Shown: in pieces, positions 16,188 through 24,706 of the stretch
Layout of the letters: every line of letters begins with the position of its first letter
Numbering within the stretch: position 1 is the stretch's first letter
DNA from: Hyphomicrobiales bacterium
GTDB lineage: Bacteria > Pseudomonadota > Alphaproteobacteria > Rhizobiales > Aestuariivirgaceae
Reading direction: 5' to 3'
Assembly: GCA_025359215.1 (NCBI GenBank)
Contig: JANYHE010000027.1
Location: 1 to 42,979, forward strand
DNA: 42,979 bases
Notes under the pieces: generated by a model
What the model saw: only the letters and a program-made list of their open reading frames with translations
Databases searched by the model: none
What the model was told of the DNA's origin: nothing
Program-made: the position numbers and the translations under genes

Positions 16188-16207
16188 ATTCAACTCTATG
16201 GTTGAAT
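16188..16207. promoter_or_regulatory. Operator-like palindrome 2 over the arsR start codon
   Basis: ATTCAACTCTATGGTTGAAT is a 7-bp-arm palindrome that includes the ATG of arsR at 16198. Binding here would block both transcription and the start region. Confidence 0.65.
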
Positions 16208-16560
16208 ATCAAACATCGCAACTTGATACCGTGTTTCACGCCCTTGGCGACGCCACGCGGCGGCAAATGCTTTCACAGCTGGCTTTGGGCGAGCGAACGG
16301 TCTCGCAATTGGCCCAGCCCTATTCCATGTCGCTGGCCGCGGCCTCTAAACATATTAAAGCTTTGGAGGCGGCGGGATTGGTGAAGCGCGAAGTGCGTGG
16401 GCGCACGCATGTTTGCACCTTGGCACCGGGGCCATTAGCAAACGCGCATCAATGGCTTGCCTTCTATGAAATATTCTGGACCAACCGTCTCGACAAGTTG
16501 GAAGCATTGCTGAAAGCCGAAGACGCCGCACAATCGAAATCAGGAGAGAAAAAGAAATGA
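16198..16560 (+). CDS. ArsR-family transcriptional regulator
   Basis: A 120-residue winged-helix DNA-binding repressor of the ArsR group usually found before SRPBCC genes. The start MVEYQTSQLDTVFHALGDATRRQ is typical of the group, and AAASKHIKALEAAGLVKREVRGR is the recognition helix and wing. No metal-site CxC is present, so it is not an arsenic sensor of the classical kind. No Shine-Dalgarno is seen before ATG 16198, which lies inside an operator palindrome; the transcript may be leaderless. The stop overlaps the next ATG (ATGA). It probably represses its own operon and perhaps the VOC gene. Confidence 0.88.
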   Translation: MVEYQTSQLDTVFHALGDATRRQMLSQLALGERTVSQLAQPYSMSLAAASKHIKALEAAGLVKREVRGRTHVCTLAPGPLANAHQWLAFYEIFWTNRLDKLEALLKAEDAAQSKSGEKKK

Positions 16561-17096
16561 GTATCGCCGCAAAAGACAATTTTGGCAAAGTGATTGCCCC
16601 TCGCGTGATTGAAATGCAGCGCCTGCTGCCGGGCCCCATCGAACGGATTTGGGATTACCTCACCAAAAGTGATTTGCGTGAGCAATGGTTGGCTTCTGGA
16701 GAAATGGATTTGAAAGTGGGTGCGCCTTGCGATCTTGTGTGGCATCACGACAAGACCACAACGCCCCCCGGCAAACTTCCAGAAACGATGACCTCGCCAG
16801 AGTCGCACCTGCCATCGCGCATCACAGCTTGCGACCCACCCCATAAACTCGGCTTCATGTTCTGGAGCGACAGCGAAGTGATTTTTGAGTTGAAGCCTGC
16901 GGGTGATAGGGTGTTGCTCACCCTCACCCACAAAAACCTGCCAAGCCGCGGCATGATGGTGGGGGTGAGCACTGGCTGGCATGCCCATCTCGATGTGTTG
17001 GCTGCGCGCGTTTCTGGCGAAAAGATCGAAAATTTCTGGGATCATTGGCGCGCTTATAAAGTGGATTATGAAAGCCGCATTCCGGCAGACGCTTAA
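16557..17096 (+). CDS. SRPBCC (AHSA1-like) domain protein
   Basis: A 179-residue START/SRPBCC-fold protein. The pattern QRLLPGPIERIWDYLTKSDLREQWLASGEMDLKVG, then KLGFMFWSDSEVIFEL, LLTLTHKNLP and GWHAHLDVLAAR, matches the AHSA1-like group. The fold binds hydrophobic ligands, but no ligand is known for these operon members. It is coupled to arsR by an ATGA overlap. A second SRPBCC gene follows 15 bases downstream. Confidence 0.87.
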   Translation: MSIAAKDNFGKVIAPRVIEMQRLLPGPIERIWDYLTKSDLREQWLASGEMDLKVGAPCDLVWHHDKTTTPPGKLPETMTSPESHLPSRITACDPPHKLGFMFWSDSEVIFELKPAGDRVLLTLTHKNLPSRGMMVGVSTGWHAHLDVLAARVSGEKIENFWDHWRAYKVDYESRIPADA

Positions 17097-17111
17097 GTGA
17101 GAGAGAACGCT

Positions 17112-17570
17112 ATGTCGGATCAAAATTTCACAACGTCATTCAGCTTGGTGCAAACACCAGAACAGGTATTTGCTGCCATCATCAATCCACGGGCTTGGTG
17201 GGGAGAAGGTATTATTGGCGAGACCGCCAAGCTTGATGGCGAATTTATCTATCGTCACGGCAGCTTTCATGTGAGCACCCAGAAAATCACTGAACTGGTG
17301 TCCAACAAAAAAGTGGTCTGGAAAATCATTCAGAGTGAACTGAGCTTTGTATCACACAAATCCGAATGGACTGGAACTGAGGTTGTTTTTGAAATTTCAA
17401 CGAAAGGTGGAAAGACAGAACTCAAAGTCACTCACGCCGGCCTTGTGCCGCAGTTTGAATGTTTTGAGGCCTGTTCTGGCGGCTGGAACTTCTATTTAAA
17501 TGACAGTCTGCGCGGCTTGATTGAAACCGGCAAAGGCGAACCCGATCCAAAATCTAAGTCAGCCGCTTAA
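17112..17570 (+). CDS. SRPBCC domain protein (second of pair)
   Basis: A 152-residue SRPBCC-fold protein, starting at ATG 17112 after GAGAGA. Features are FSLVQTPEQVFAAIINPRAWWGE at the start, KVVWKIIQSELSF in the middle and the late GWNFYLNDSLRGLIETGKG helix typical of activator-of-Hsp90-ATPase-like proteins. It is the last gene of the arsR operon, and its final 17 bases overlap the convergent NlpC/P60 gene. Ligand and role unknown. Confidence 0.85.
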   Translation: MSDQNFTTSFSLVQTPEQVFAAIINPRAWWGEGIIGETAKLDGEFIYRHGSFHVSTQKITELVSNKKVVWKIIQSELSFVSHKSEWTGTEVVFEISTKGGKTELKVTHAGLVPQFECFEACSGGWNFYLNDSLRGLIETGKGEPDPKSKSAA

Positions 17571-18402
17571 TCCGCGTAATGTCTTTGCCCTTAGCCTTGG
17601 TGCGTTCATTGGCAATTGCGAGCGGCTCACTCACCACCAGCATTTGATGGCCGCTGGCGTGGAGCAGTGTGGTTTCATTTTGCATGATGCCAACATGGCC
17701 TGCCCAGAAAATGAGATCGCCGCGCTTTACGCTATCAATGTTGTTGATGAGCAGCGGCGAACCCAATTCTGCTTCTTGCATGTCAGCATCGCGGGGGCAG
17801 GCCATTCCACAGGCGTGAAGCGAAGTTTGCACAAGGCCCGAACAATCAATGCCATGGGCGGATTTTCCACCCCAAAGGTAAGGCGTGTGAAGGAACTGTT
17901 CTGCCACTGCAACAAAATCACTTTGCCTGGTCGCAAGCACCTTGGCGTGATCCGCAAAAATAACCCCCCCCGTGGCCAGTTCGAAGAATTGATCTTGCAC
18001 AGCCGTCACTGAAATTTGCGCATTCATGGGCAGAAACTGCACGGGCTGCGTTTTGATGCTGGGCTTGGTATAGAGCAACGTTGATGGCACAGTGATGTGG
18101 TGAGTAGCTGCGTTAATTTTACCGCTGAGAAATTCTTGCTGAATATACCCAACATAGCCATCGCGTTGAAGCTGCACCCAAGCCCAACCCTCGGCCACAT
18201 CAAACACGCGCAGTGTTTCACCAAACAGCACTTGTGTTTCTTGCGGCGCATCAGGCGCAGGGGCACGGTGCAAAGTGGCGATCGGCGCATTCATTTGCAT
18301 GAGGCCGCCTTCGCGGAAAAGAGGCGCATCCACTTTGCCTTTCAGTTTCATATCAGCCAGATCATTGCGGAAAGCATTCAAACGTTTATCAAGCATCATC
18401 AT
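17554..18402 (-). CDS. NlpC/P60 family cell-wall peptidase with SH3 domains
   Basis: A 282-residue C40 peptidase, probably cleaving peptide bonds in peptidoglycan stems. Two bacterial SH3-like segments (about 40-95 and 100-155, for example WAWVQLQRDGYVGYI) precede the catalytic domain (about 160-282). Catalytic Cys187 is in GIDCSGLVQ, His236 in GHVGIM, and His248 in LLHASG. No signal peptide is obvious, as in several alphaproteobacterial relatives next to aminopeptidase genes. It is coupled to the upstream marR by an ATGA overlap, and the leucyl aminopeptidase gene lies just beyond. Together the neighbours suggest muropeptide turnover. Confidence 0.88.
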   Translation of the reverse strand: MMMLDKRLNAFRNDLADMKLKGKVDAPLFREGGLMQMNAPIATLHRAPAPDAPQETQVLFGETLRVFDVAEGWAWVQLQRDGYVGYIQQEFLSGKINAATHHITVPSTLLYTKPSIKTQPVQFLPMNAQISVTAVQDQFFELATGGVIFADHAKVLATRQSDFVAVAEQFLHTPYLWGGKSAHGIDCSGLVQTSLHACGMACPRDADMQEAELGSPLLINNIDSVKRGDLIFWAGHVGIMQNETTLLHASGHQMLVVSEPLAIANERTKAKGKDITRIKRLT

Positions 18403-18743
18403 AACTCTTGCGATTTAGCGCTGACCAGATCAGCCAGCCGTTCCAAATAAAGCGAGCCGCCCACGGTGCGTTGAATGAGCACGTTGCGTTTATCCGTTTC
18501 GTCGCGCCGCCTTGTGACCAAACCCAATTTGCCCATGGCATCCAAGGCCCGTGTGATTACGGGTTTTGAAACATGCAATTTGGCAGCAAGAGCCCGCACC
18601 GTGTGGGGTGGCGCTTCTAAATAAATTGAAAGCAAAATTGTCATTTGCCGCACGGAAAGATCGGGTTCATCGTCTTGAACTTGGCTAAGGCCCACATCAT
18701 GCCAGAGGCGCAAGGCTTGAGCGGTTGAAAGTGGATGCGGCAT
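18399..18743 (-). CDS. MarR-family transcriptional regulator
   Basis: A 114-residue winged-helix regulator. The core LSVRQMTILLSIYLEAPPHTVRALAAKLHVSKPVITRALDAMGKLGLVTRRRDETDKRN is a complete MarR-type DNA-binding region; it is quoted by landmarks LHVSKPVITRAL and RRRDETDKRN. It is shorter than most MarR proteins, with reduced dimerisation helices. It is coupled to the NlpC/P60 gene. A nested palindrome directly upstream of its start codon is a candidate operator for autoregulation. Confidence 0.82.
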   Translation of the reverse strand: MPHPLSTAQALRLWHDVGLSQVQDDEPDLSVRQMTILLSIYLEAPPHTVRALAAKLHVSKPVITRALDAMGKLGLVTRRRDETDKRNVLIQRTVGGSLYLERLADLVSAKSQEL

Positions 18744-18792
18744 TGGGCAAGTCCAAACGATTGTTTCGGAACCGTTTCATATTTTGCCCAAT
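18742..18792. promoter_or_regulatory. Nested inverted repeats upstream of marR
   Basis: Outer arms ATTGGGCAA (18742-18750) and TTGCCCAAT (18784-18792) enclose inner arms AAACGATT (18755-18762) and AACCGTTT (18770-18777), the inner pair with one mismatch. The outer arm touches the marR start codon. It may be an operator, an RNA hairpin in the 5' leader, or both. Confidence 0.45.
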
Positions 18793-18809
18793 GCAGGGAA
18801 ATAGCAAGT

Positions 18810-20177
18810 CTATTTTGCATAGCGCTCCTTGATCACTGCAAAAAGGGCTCGCATGCCTTGTGCTTCGCCACCTTTGGGGCGGCCAGGCTTGGCGGTGGGC
18901 ACCCAACCGAAAATATCAAAATGCACATAGGCTTTGGCTTTCTCGACAAAGCGTTTGAGGAACAGGGCTGCGGTGATGGAGCCCGCAAACCCGCCTGCCC
19001 CCGCATTGTTCAAATCGGCAATTGGTGTTTCGATCATGCTGTAATACGGTTTCCAGAAGGGAAGCTGCCAAAGCGGATCGTTCTGCGCTTCTGCGTGTTT
19101 GGCAAGGCTGGCTGCAAGATTGGTGTCATCGGTATAAAAGGGCGGCAAGTCAGGCCCCAACGCCACGCGGGCTGCGCCTGTGAGGGTGGCCATATCAATC
19201 AACAAATCAGGCGAGTCCTCATCGGCCAATGCCAAGGCTTCACACAACACTAAGCGACCTTCAGCATCGGTGTTACCAATTTCAACAGTCAAGCCTTTGC
19301 GGGTTTTGAACACGTCTCCGGGGCGGAACGCATTTCCGGCGATTGAATTTTCAACTGCCGGAATGAGCACGCGCAAACGCACATTGAGTTTGGCTTCCAT
19401 GATCATTTGGGCCAAGCCCAACACATTGGCAGCGCCACCCATGTCTTTCTTCATCAGCAACATGCCGGATGATGGCTTGATATCGAGCCCGCCCGTATCA
19501 AAGCACACGCCTTTGCCGACGAGTGTGACTTTCGGGGCCGTGGACTTTCCCCAGGTGAAATCAATCAACCGTGGTGGGCGCGCACTTGCTGCGCCCACAA
19601 TGTGGATGAGTGGGAACTGCTTTTCTAGGATTTTGCCTTTGACGGTTGAGAATTTCGCTTTGTGGCGGCTGGCAATTTTGCGCGCCTCAGCTTCCAATTC
19701 ATCAGGGCCAAAAAGATTGGCGGGTGTGTTGATAAAATCCCGCACCGCAAAACTGGCATTGGCTGCTGCAATGACCAGCTTTGGATTTTCAAAATGGAGT
19801 GTTGCGGATTTTATCGTGGTGCTGCGATAGGGGTCATATTTATAAAGCTCAAGGCACCAGCCCAGTGCAACCAGTGGATTAGCATCTGCGTCACCATCAA
19901 AACGATAGTGGCCGGCGGGCAAGCGGCTTGAAAGGCTGCCTAGCGCAAAAGGATCAGCATCACTGGCAGGTGCCCCCACCCAGATTTTTGCAGTTTCGCC
20001 TTTGGCATTGGCAATGGCCATCCACGAAAGTGGTGCCGCCTCAAAGCCTTGCGCTTTGACCATGGCTTTCACAATTGCTGTTGCTGCCTTCAGGTGTTTG
20101 GCCAAATCTGCTTTGGCTATCACCTTGATCGGCGTGGTTGCGCCTGAAGGCTTCAATATCTGGCTGGCATCTATCAT
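18810..20177 (-). CDS. M17 leucyl aminopeptidase family protein
   Basis: A 455-residue cytoplasmic metallo-aminopeptidase removing N-terminal residues from peptides. The two-metal site and catalytic residues are present: Lys222 and Asp227 in GKGVCFDTGG, Lys234, Asp245 in KKDMGG, and Asp304, Glu306 and Arg308 in NTDAEGRL. The N-terminal domain (to about 145) is short and divergent, as in the PepB-like alphaproteobacterial branch. AAAGGA lies seven bases before the ATG. The neighbouring NlpC/P60 peptidase could supply peptides. Confidence 0.92.
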   Translation of the reverse strand: MIDASQILKPSGATTPIKVIAKADLAKHLKAATAIVKAMVKAQGFEAAPLSWMAIANAKGETAKIWVGAPASDADPFALGSLSSRLPAGHYRFDGDADANPLVALGWCLELYKYDPYRSTTIKSATLHFENPKLVIAAANASFAVRDFINTPANLFGPDELEAEARKIASRHKAKFSTVKGKILEKQFPLIHIVGAASARPPRLIDFTWGKSTAPKVTLVGKGVCFDTGGLDIKPSSGMLLMKKDMGGAANVLGLAQMIMEAKLNVRLRVLIPAVENSIAGNAFRPGDVFKTRKGLTVEIGNTDAEGRLVLCEALALADEDSPDLLIDMATLTGAARVALGPDLPPFYTDDTNLAASLAKHAEAQNDPLWQLPFWKPYYSMIETPIADLNNAGAGGFAGSITAALFLKRFVEKAKAYVHFDIFGWVPTAKPGRPKGGEAQGMRALFAVIKERYAK

Positions 20178-20275
20178 TACAAATTCCTTTGAGTCGGTTT
20201 TCAGCCCTTATGGTTAATCAATTGTTGAGGAAAAATCAGCATGATCGCAGCAAGGGTTATTATAGGTGTTGGATT

Positions 20276-21079
20276 ATGGTTTCTGGGATTGGCAAATTTA
20301 AGGTTTGGCCTGCGCTTTTGCTGGTTTCGGCATTGGCATTGGGGGCCTGCCAAGGCAAACAAGCCAAGCTGGATGCAGATCCGTTGCAAACGGGTAGCAC
20401 CTCTAAAATTGCGGCAGATCCTTCCAAAGGATCATTTGTGCGCACCACCGAGCTTTCACAGAAATGGGCCGCAGACCAAGGCAATGTGCCACTGGGGCTT
20501 GAATATGCGGCCAATCTCGAAAAAATCGGCCAGACCGAAGACCAAGTGGGCGTGTTAAAGTCTTTAGCGGCGGCGCATCCTGAGGATGGTGCTCTGCAAT
20601 CGAAAATCGGCAAGCAATTGCTGACGGCTGGGCGCTCTGGCGAGGCGATTGAAATGCTGGAACGGGCCAGCAGAAGCCCTAACGCCGATTGGAAAACGCT
20701 TTCGGCTTTGGGTTCGGCTTATGACCAACAAGGCAGCCACAGCTTGGCGCGGGATTCCTATAAAGCTGCTTTAGCTAAAAACCCGGGCGAACTTTCAGTT
20801 GAAAATAATCTGGCCATGTCTTTTGCGCTGGAGGGTAAACTGCCCGAGGCTGAAAAAATATTGCGCGGGGCCATTGCTCAACCCGGTGTGGCGGCGCAAC
20901 CCCGCATTCGCCAGAACCTTGCTTTGGTGGTGGGACTTAGTGGACGATTCGATGAAGCGCGGAAAATTGCTTCTGAAGACTTACCGCCAGACGAAGTTGA
21001 AGCCAACTTGGCTTACTTGCAGCAGATGATGGCTCAGCCCAACACGTGGAAGCAGCTTTCAAACAGCGACCCGGGCTAA
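20276..21079 (+). CDS. TPR-repeat lipoprotein (TadD-like)
   Basis: A 267-residue predicted lipoprotein. The signal peptide ends at the lipobox ALGAC, so the mature protein would be anchored by its Cys. Tetratricopeptide repeats follow (SKIGKQLLTAGRSGEAIEMLERA; LGSAYDQQGSHSLARDSYKAAL; NLAMSFALEGKLPEAEKILRGA). This resembles TadD, a pilotin-like part of Flp pilus assembly, but no tad genes are nearby. The start ATG 20276 follows AGGTG and puts the signal peptide in the right place. The stop overlaps the convergent ABC gene by four bases. Confidence 0.75.
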   Translation: MVSGIGKFKVWPALLLVSALALGACQGKQAKLDADPLQTGSTSKIAADPSKGSFVRTTELSQKWAADQGNVPLGLEYAANLEKIGQTEDQVGVLKSLAAAHPEDGALQSKIGKQLLTAGRSGEAIEMLERASRSPNADWKTLSALGSAYDQQGSHSLARDSYKAALAKNPGELSVENNLAMSFALEGKLPEAEKILRGAIAQPGVAAQPRIRQNLALVVGLSGRFDEARKIASEDLPPDEVEANLAYLQQMMAQPNTWKQLSNSDPG

Positions 21080-22710
21080 ACCTTGGCGCTGCGCTTAGCT
21101 AAAAGGCCTGTCAACCAATCAGGGTCCATTTGTGGCACGGATGACAGCAAAAGCTCAGTGTAAGCCGGATAGGGCGGATTTAGAACTTTCGATTTAAGGC
21201 CTTGCTGCACCACTTTGCCTCTGTGCATCACCACAATTTCATCTGAAATTGCACGCACCGTCGCAATGTCGTGGGTGATAAACAAATAGGTGACATTGGT
21301 TTCTTTTTGCAACTTCATGAGCAATTGCAAAATTTCTTCTTGCACAATCTGGTCGAGTGCTGAAGTCACTTCATCGCAGATGATCAGCTCGGGTTCGGCA
21401 GCCAAGGCCCGCGCAATGGATATGCGTTGCTTTTGACCACCGGACATTTCACCGGGATAACGATCAATATAAGATTCATTAAGCTCGATGTTTTCGAGAA
21501 GCTGAACCACACGCCGATCATTGGCAGCCCCTTTGAGGCCGAGATAAAACTCTAATGGGCGACCAATAATATCGCGCACGGTTTGGCGGGGGTTTAAGGC
21601 CGTATCAGCAGATTGATAAATCATTTGAATGCGGCGCAGCGTGTCTCTGTCGCGGTTCGCCAATGCGGCAGGCAGTGCTTTGCCGTTGAACGATATTGTG
21701 CCCTTTGAGGGAGGAAGCAAACCGGTGATGGCGCGTGCCAAGGTGGACTTGCCCGAACCGGATTCTCCCACCACAGCCACGGTGGTGCCGCGCGGAATTT
21801 TTACTGTCACATTGTCGAGAACTTTTGAGGTTCCGCCGCCATAGGTGGCATCCACGCCATCTATATTCAGAATGATATCGTCACTGGTGGTTTCTGGTTT
21901 CTGCAACTTGCGCACGGCCCAGAGAGACTTGGTATATTCCTGGGTGGGCTGCTTCAACATTTCGCGCGTTGGGGCTTCTTCAACTAAATTACCATAACGC
22001 AACACCATAATGCGGTGGGCCATTTGGGCCACCACGGCCAGATCATGAGTGATGTAAATGGCCGCTGTGTTGAACTGCTCAACAATATTGCGCATGGCGG
22101 CCAAGACTTCCACTTGCGTGGTCACGTCCAAGGCCGTGGTTGGCTCATCGAAAATAATCAGATCAGGGCGGCACGACATGGCCATGGCTGTCATGGCGCG
22201 CTGAAGCTGGCCACCCGAGACTTGATGAGGAAACCGCAGGCCAATTGTGTCTGGGTTTGGCAGTTGCAAGCGTTTATACAAATCGCGCGCATCGGCTTCA
22301 GCCTTTTCACGTGTCATGATATTGTGGCCAACCGCTGTCTCAATGGTTTGGTCAATAATATGATGAGCGGGGTTGAACGAAGCGGCAGCACTTTGGGCCA
22401 CATAGGCAATGCGTGAGCCCCAGAGACCACGCCGAGTTTCTTCTGATGCGGCAACCAAATCTATGCCATCAAAATTAATTGTTCCTGAGGTTATACGACA
22501 GCCGGGTCTCGCATAGCCCATTCCGGCAAGGCCCAGTGTGGATTTGCCTGCACCAGATTCACCGATCAGACCCAACACTTCTCCGCGCTTGAGGGTGAGA
22601 TCAATGCCCCTGATAATGGGCTTCCATTCATCATCGCTTTTGCCATCAATGACGAGGTTTTTAATTTCAAGCAGCACATCGCCCTTGACGCGTTTGATAT
22701 CACTTGCCAT
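21076..22710 (-). CDS. Fused double ATPase of a peptide-type ABC importer
   Basis: A 544-residue protein with two ABC domains in one chain, equivalent to DppD plus DppF. Domain 1 has GESGAGKSTL, signature VSGGQLQRA and Walker [13 protein letters not shown]. Domain 2 has [13 protein letters not shown], signature MSGGQKQRI and LIICDEVTSALD, where the usual Pro after Glu is Val. The start is ATG 22710, overlapping the upstream permease gene by 11 bases; an upstream extension would run further into the permease. It completes a four-gene minus-strand operon. Confidence 0.92.
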   Translation of the reverse strand: MASDIKRVKGDVLLEIKNLVIDGKSDDEWKPIIRGIDLTLKRGEVLGLIGESGAGKSTLGLAGMGYARPGCRITSGTINFDGIDLVAASEETRRGLWGSRIAYVAQSAAASFNPAHHIIDQTIETAVGHNIMTREKAEADARDLYKRLQLPNPDTIGLRFPHQVSGGQLQRAMTAMAMSCRPDLIIFDEPTTALDVTTQVEVLAAMRNIVEQFNTAAIYITHDLAVVAQMAHRIMVLRYGNLVEEAPTREMLKQPTQEYTKSLWAVRKLQKPETTSDDIILNIDGVDATYGGGTSKVLDNVTVKIPRGTTVAVVGESGSGKSTLARAITGLLPPSKGTISFNGKALPAALANRDRDTLRRIQMIYQSADTALNPRQTVRDIIGRPLEFYLGLKGAANDRRVVQLLENIELNESYIDRYPGEMSGGQKQRISIARALAAEPELIICDEVTSALDQIVQEEILQLLMKLQKETNVTYLFITHDIATVRAISDEIVVMHRGKVVQQGLKSKVLNPPYPAYTELLLSSVPQMDPDWLTGLLAKRSAKV

Positions 22711-23587
22711 CGCGCAGCCCCGAAGTTTTATGTAAGAACCAATCGACCACAAAGTTCACCGCCACTGTGAGCAGCGCAATGGCCGCAGCAGGATAAAGCG
22801 GTGCGGGATTGCCGAAGGTGATGAGGGTTTTGTTTTCGGCCACCATAGAGCCCCAATCGGCCGTGGGTGGTTGCACACCAACACCTAAAAACGAGAGTGC
22901 TGAAATGGTGAGAAACACAAAGCAGAAACGCAGGCCAAATTCGGTGATCAAAGGCGGCAAAATGTTTGGCACAATTTCTTTGAACACAATCCAGCCCATG
23001 CCTTCTCCGCGCAGTTTGGCAGATTCAACATAATCCATGACCACGGCATTGAGCGCCACAGCGCGCGACAAGCGGAACACGCGCGTTGCATCCAGCAAAG
23101 CCAGAATGATGATGAGGTTGACAACGCTTTTGCCAACAACGGCCAACATCATCAAAGCGAAAATCAAAACCGGAATGGCCAGAAAAGCATCGACAACGCG
23201 AGAGACACCTTGATCGAGCCAGCCTCGTTTCAAGGCCGCCAAAACACCGAGCGAACCACCCACCAGAAAGGAAACCAGCGTCGTGATAACGGCAATGCCA
23301 ATTGTGTTGCGGGCACCATAAATCAACCGTGAATAAAGATCGCGACCAATTTGATCGGTGCCGAGCAAAGCAAGCGAACTGCCATGCTCGTAAGCTTTGC
23401 CAATCACTTCATTTTCACTGTGGGGAGCGAGCCACGGGGCAAAAATTGCAAAAATTGCATAGATCAAAATGACAATCATGCCAAACCACGCACTGACTGG
23501 TGCAGTTTTGAGATTGCGCACAATGTTTTCAAGTGTTGTGCGGCGCGCTTTGATATTGCGTAAGGGGGCTGTTGTGTCTGTGCTCAT
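22700..23587 (-). CDS. Peptide-type ABC permease (DppC-like)
   Basis: A 295-residue inner-membrane subunit with a cytoplasmic N-terminus, a first membrane helix near 35-55 and the permease core. DppC landmarks are LLGTDQIGRDLYSRLIYGARNT, the EAA loop (AKLRGEGMGWIVFKEIVPNILPPL) and LSFLGVGVQPPTADWG. It overlaps the DppB-like gene by four bases and the ATPase gene by 11, so translation is coupled. The substrate is set by the binding protein and is unknown. Confidence 0.93.
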   Translation of the reverse strand: MSTDTTAPLRNIKARRTTLENIVRNLKTAPVSAWFGMIVILIYAIFAIFAPWLAPHSENEVIGKAYEHGSSLALLGTDQIGRDLYSRLIYGARNTIGIAVITTLVSFLVGGSLGVLAALKRGWLDQGVSRVVDAFLAIPVLIFALMMLAVVGKSVVNLIIILALLDATRVFRLSRAVALNAVVMDYVESAKLRGEGMGWIVFKEIVPNILPPLITEFGLRFCFVFLTISALSFLGVGVQPPTADWGSMVAENKTLITFGNPAPLYPAAAIALLTVAVNFVVDWFLHKTSGLRDGK

Positions 23588-24555
23588 TTTGGATGCAACA
23601 ATCTTGGGTTGGTTGTGATGGAAACAATATCAGCAAGGAGATTGAGCAGAATATAGGTGGCCGCAAAAATCAATGCGCAGGCTTGCACCACTGGCATGTC
23701 ACGGCTGGACACGGCATCAACCATCATCTGGCCAATGCCGGGATAGACATAAACGACTTCCACGACCACCACGCCTACAACGAGATAGGCGAGATTAAAG
23801 GCTATAACTGTGGCAATCGGAGCCCATGCATTGGGCAGGGCATGGCGCAGAATGACTTGTGACTTTGAAACGCCTTTCAGCTGCGCCATTTCAATATAGG
23901 GACTGGCGAGAAGATTGATGATGGAGGCTCTTGTCATGCGCATCATATGCGCGATGATGACGAGGGTCATGGTCAAAGCAGGCAGCGTGGCGCGGTTGAC
24001 ATGCTCCCAAAACGAGGTCGACTCGCTTACGGTTGAGAGAGAATAAAACCAGCGATGCTTCACAGCAAAGAAGAACATGAGCAAATAAGCGATAAAGAAT
24101 TCCGGCATGGCAATTGTGGTCAAGGTGATTGAATTCACAATCCGATCATACCAAGAGTTTCGGTAAAGGGCTGCCAGCACGCCAAGCAATAAAGACAGTG
24201 GAACGGCAACTACTGCGGCCATCGCGGCCAGAAAAAATGTATTATAAAGGCGCGGTGCAATAATCGCCGACACGCTGCGCTTGATAGTGCCTGTTGTGCC
24301 GGAATAAGAGTTACCAAAGTCCCCCTGCACGGCATTGCCGATCCATTCCACATAGCGCACATAGGCGGGACGATCGAGCCCAAGCTCGTGGTTGAAATTC
24401 TTTACAGTTTCAGGTGTGGCACCTTGGCCCAAAATATTTTGAGCATAGCCACCCGGTAACATTTGCAACGAGGAGAAAATGATAATCGAAACAGCAAAGA
24501 GAGTGAGCACGCCTAAGCCCAATCGTTGCAACACGGTTTTTAATACTGGATGCAT
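23584..24555 (-). CDS. Peptide-type ABC permease (DppB-like)
   Basis: A 323-residue inner-membrane subunit. It begins with a membrane helix (LGLGVLTLFAVSIIIFSSLQMLPG) and has the DppB region DRPAYVRYVEWIGNAVQGDFGNSY, several further helices and an EAA-type loop (AQLKGVSKSQVILRHALPNA). ATG 24555 is preferred because GGGGAAG lies six bases upstream. A terminator separates it from the binding-protein gene. Confidence 0.92.
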   Translation of the reverse strand: MHPVLKTVLQRLGLGVLTLFAVSIIIFSSLQMLPGGYAQNILGQGATPETVKNFNHELGLDRPAYVRYVEWIGNAVQGDFGNSYSGTTGTIKRSVSAIIAPRLYNTFFLAAMAAVVAVPLSLLLGVLAALYRNSWYDRIVNSITLTTIAMPEFFIAYLLMFFFAVKHRWFYSLSTVSESTSFWEHVNRATLPALTMTLVIIAHMMRMTRASIINLLASPYIEMAQLKGVSKSQVILRHALPNAWAPIATVIAFNLAYLVVGVVVVEVVYVYPGIGQMMVDAVSSRDMPVVQACALIFAATYILLNLLADIVSITTNPRLLHPK

Positions 24556-24650
24556 AAACGTCTTCCCCAATTTCCCTTCAAGCTCTTTTGGCTCGTTATA
24601 AAAAACCTAGCAGAGAGTTGGGCAAGAGTCCTAATGAAAACGTCATAAAA

Positions 24651-24679
24651 GAAAAAACCCCGCCAGTTTCCTGACGGGG
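24651..24679 (-). terminator. Intrinsic terminator after the family-5 binding-protein gene
   Basis: The minus-strand RNA CCCCGUCA-GGAAAC-UGGCGGGG forms an 8-bp stem with one U-G pair, followed by UUUUUUC. The U-G pair would be a C-A mismatch on the other strand. It lies 28 bases after the binding-protein stop and about 95 before the first permease gene. Confidence 0.8.
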
Positions 24680-24706
24680 TTCTTTGTAAGTCTTAAAGTG
24701 TAAAGC

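Noticed and set aside
16162-16197. Upstream TTG start for the ArsR gene
   Set aside because: It would add 12 residues not seen in the family, has no ribosome site, and lies in the operator region; MVEY at 16198 matches family starts.
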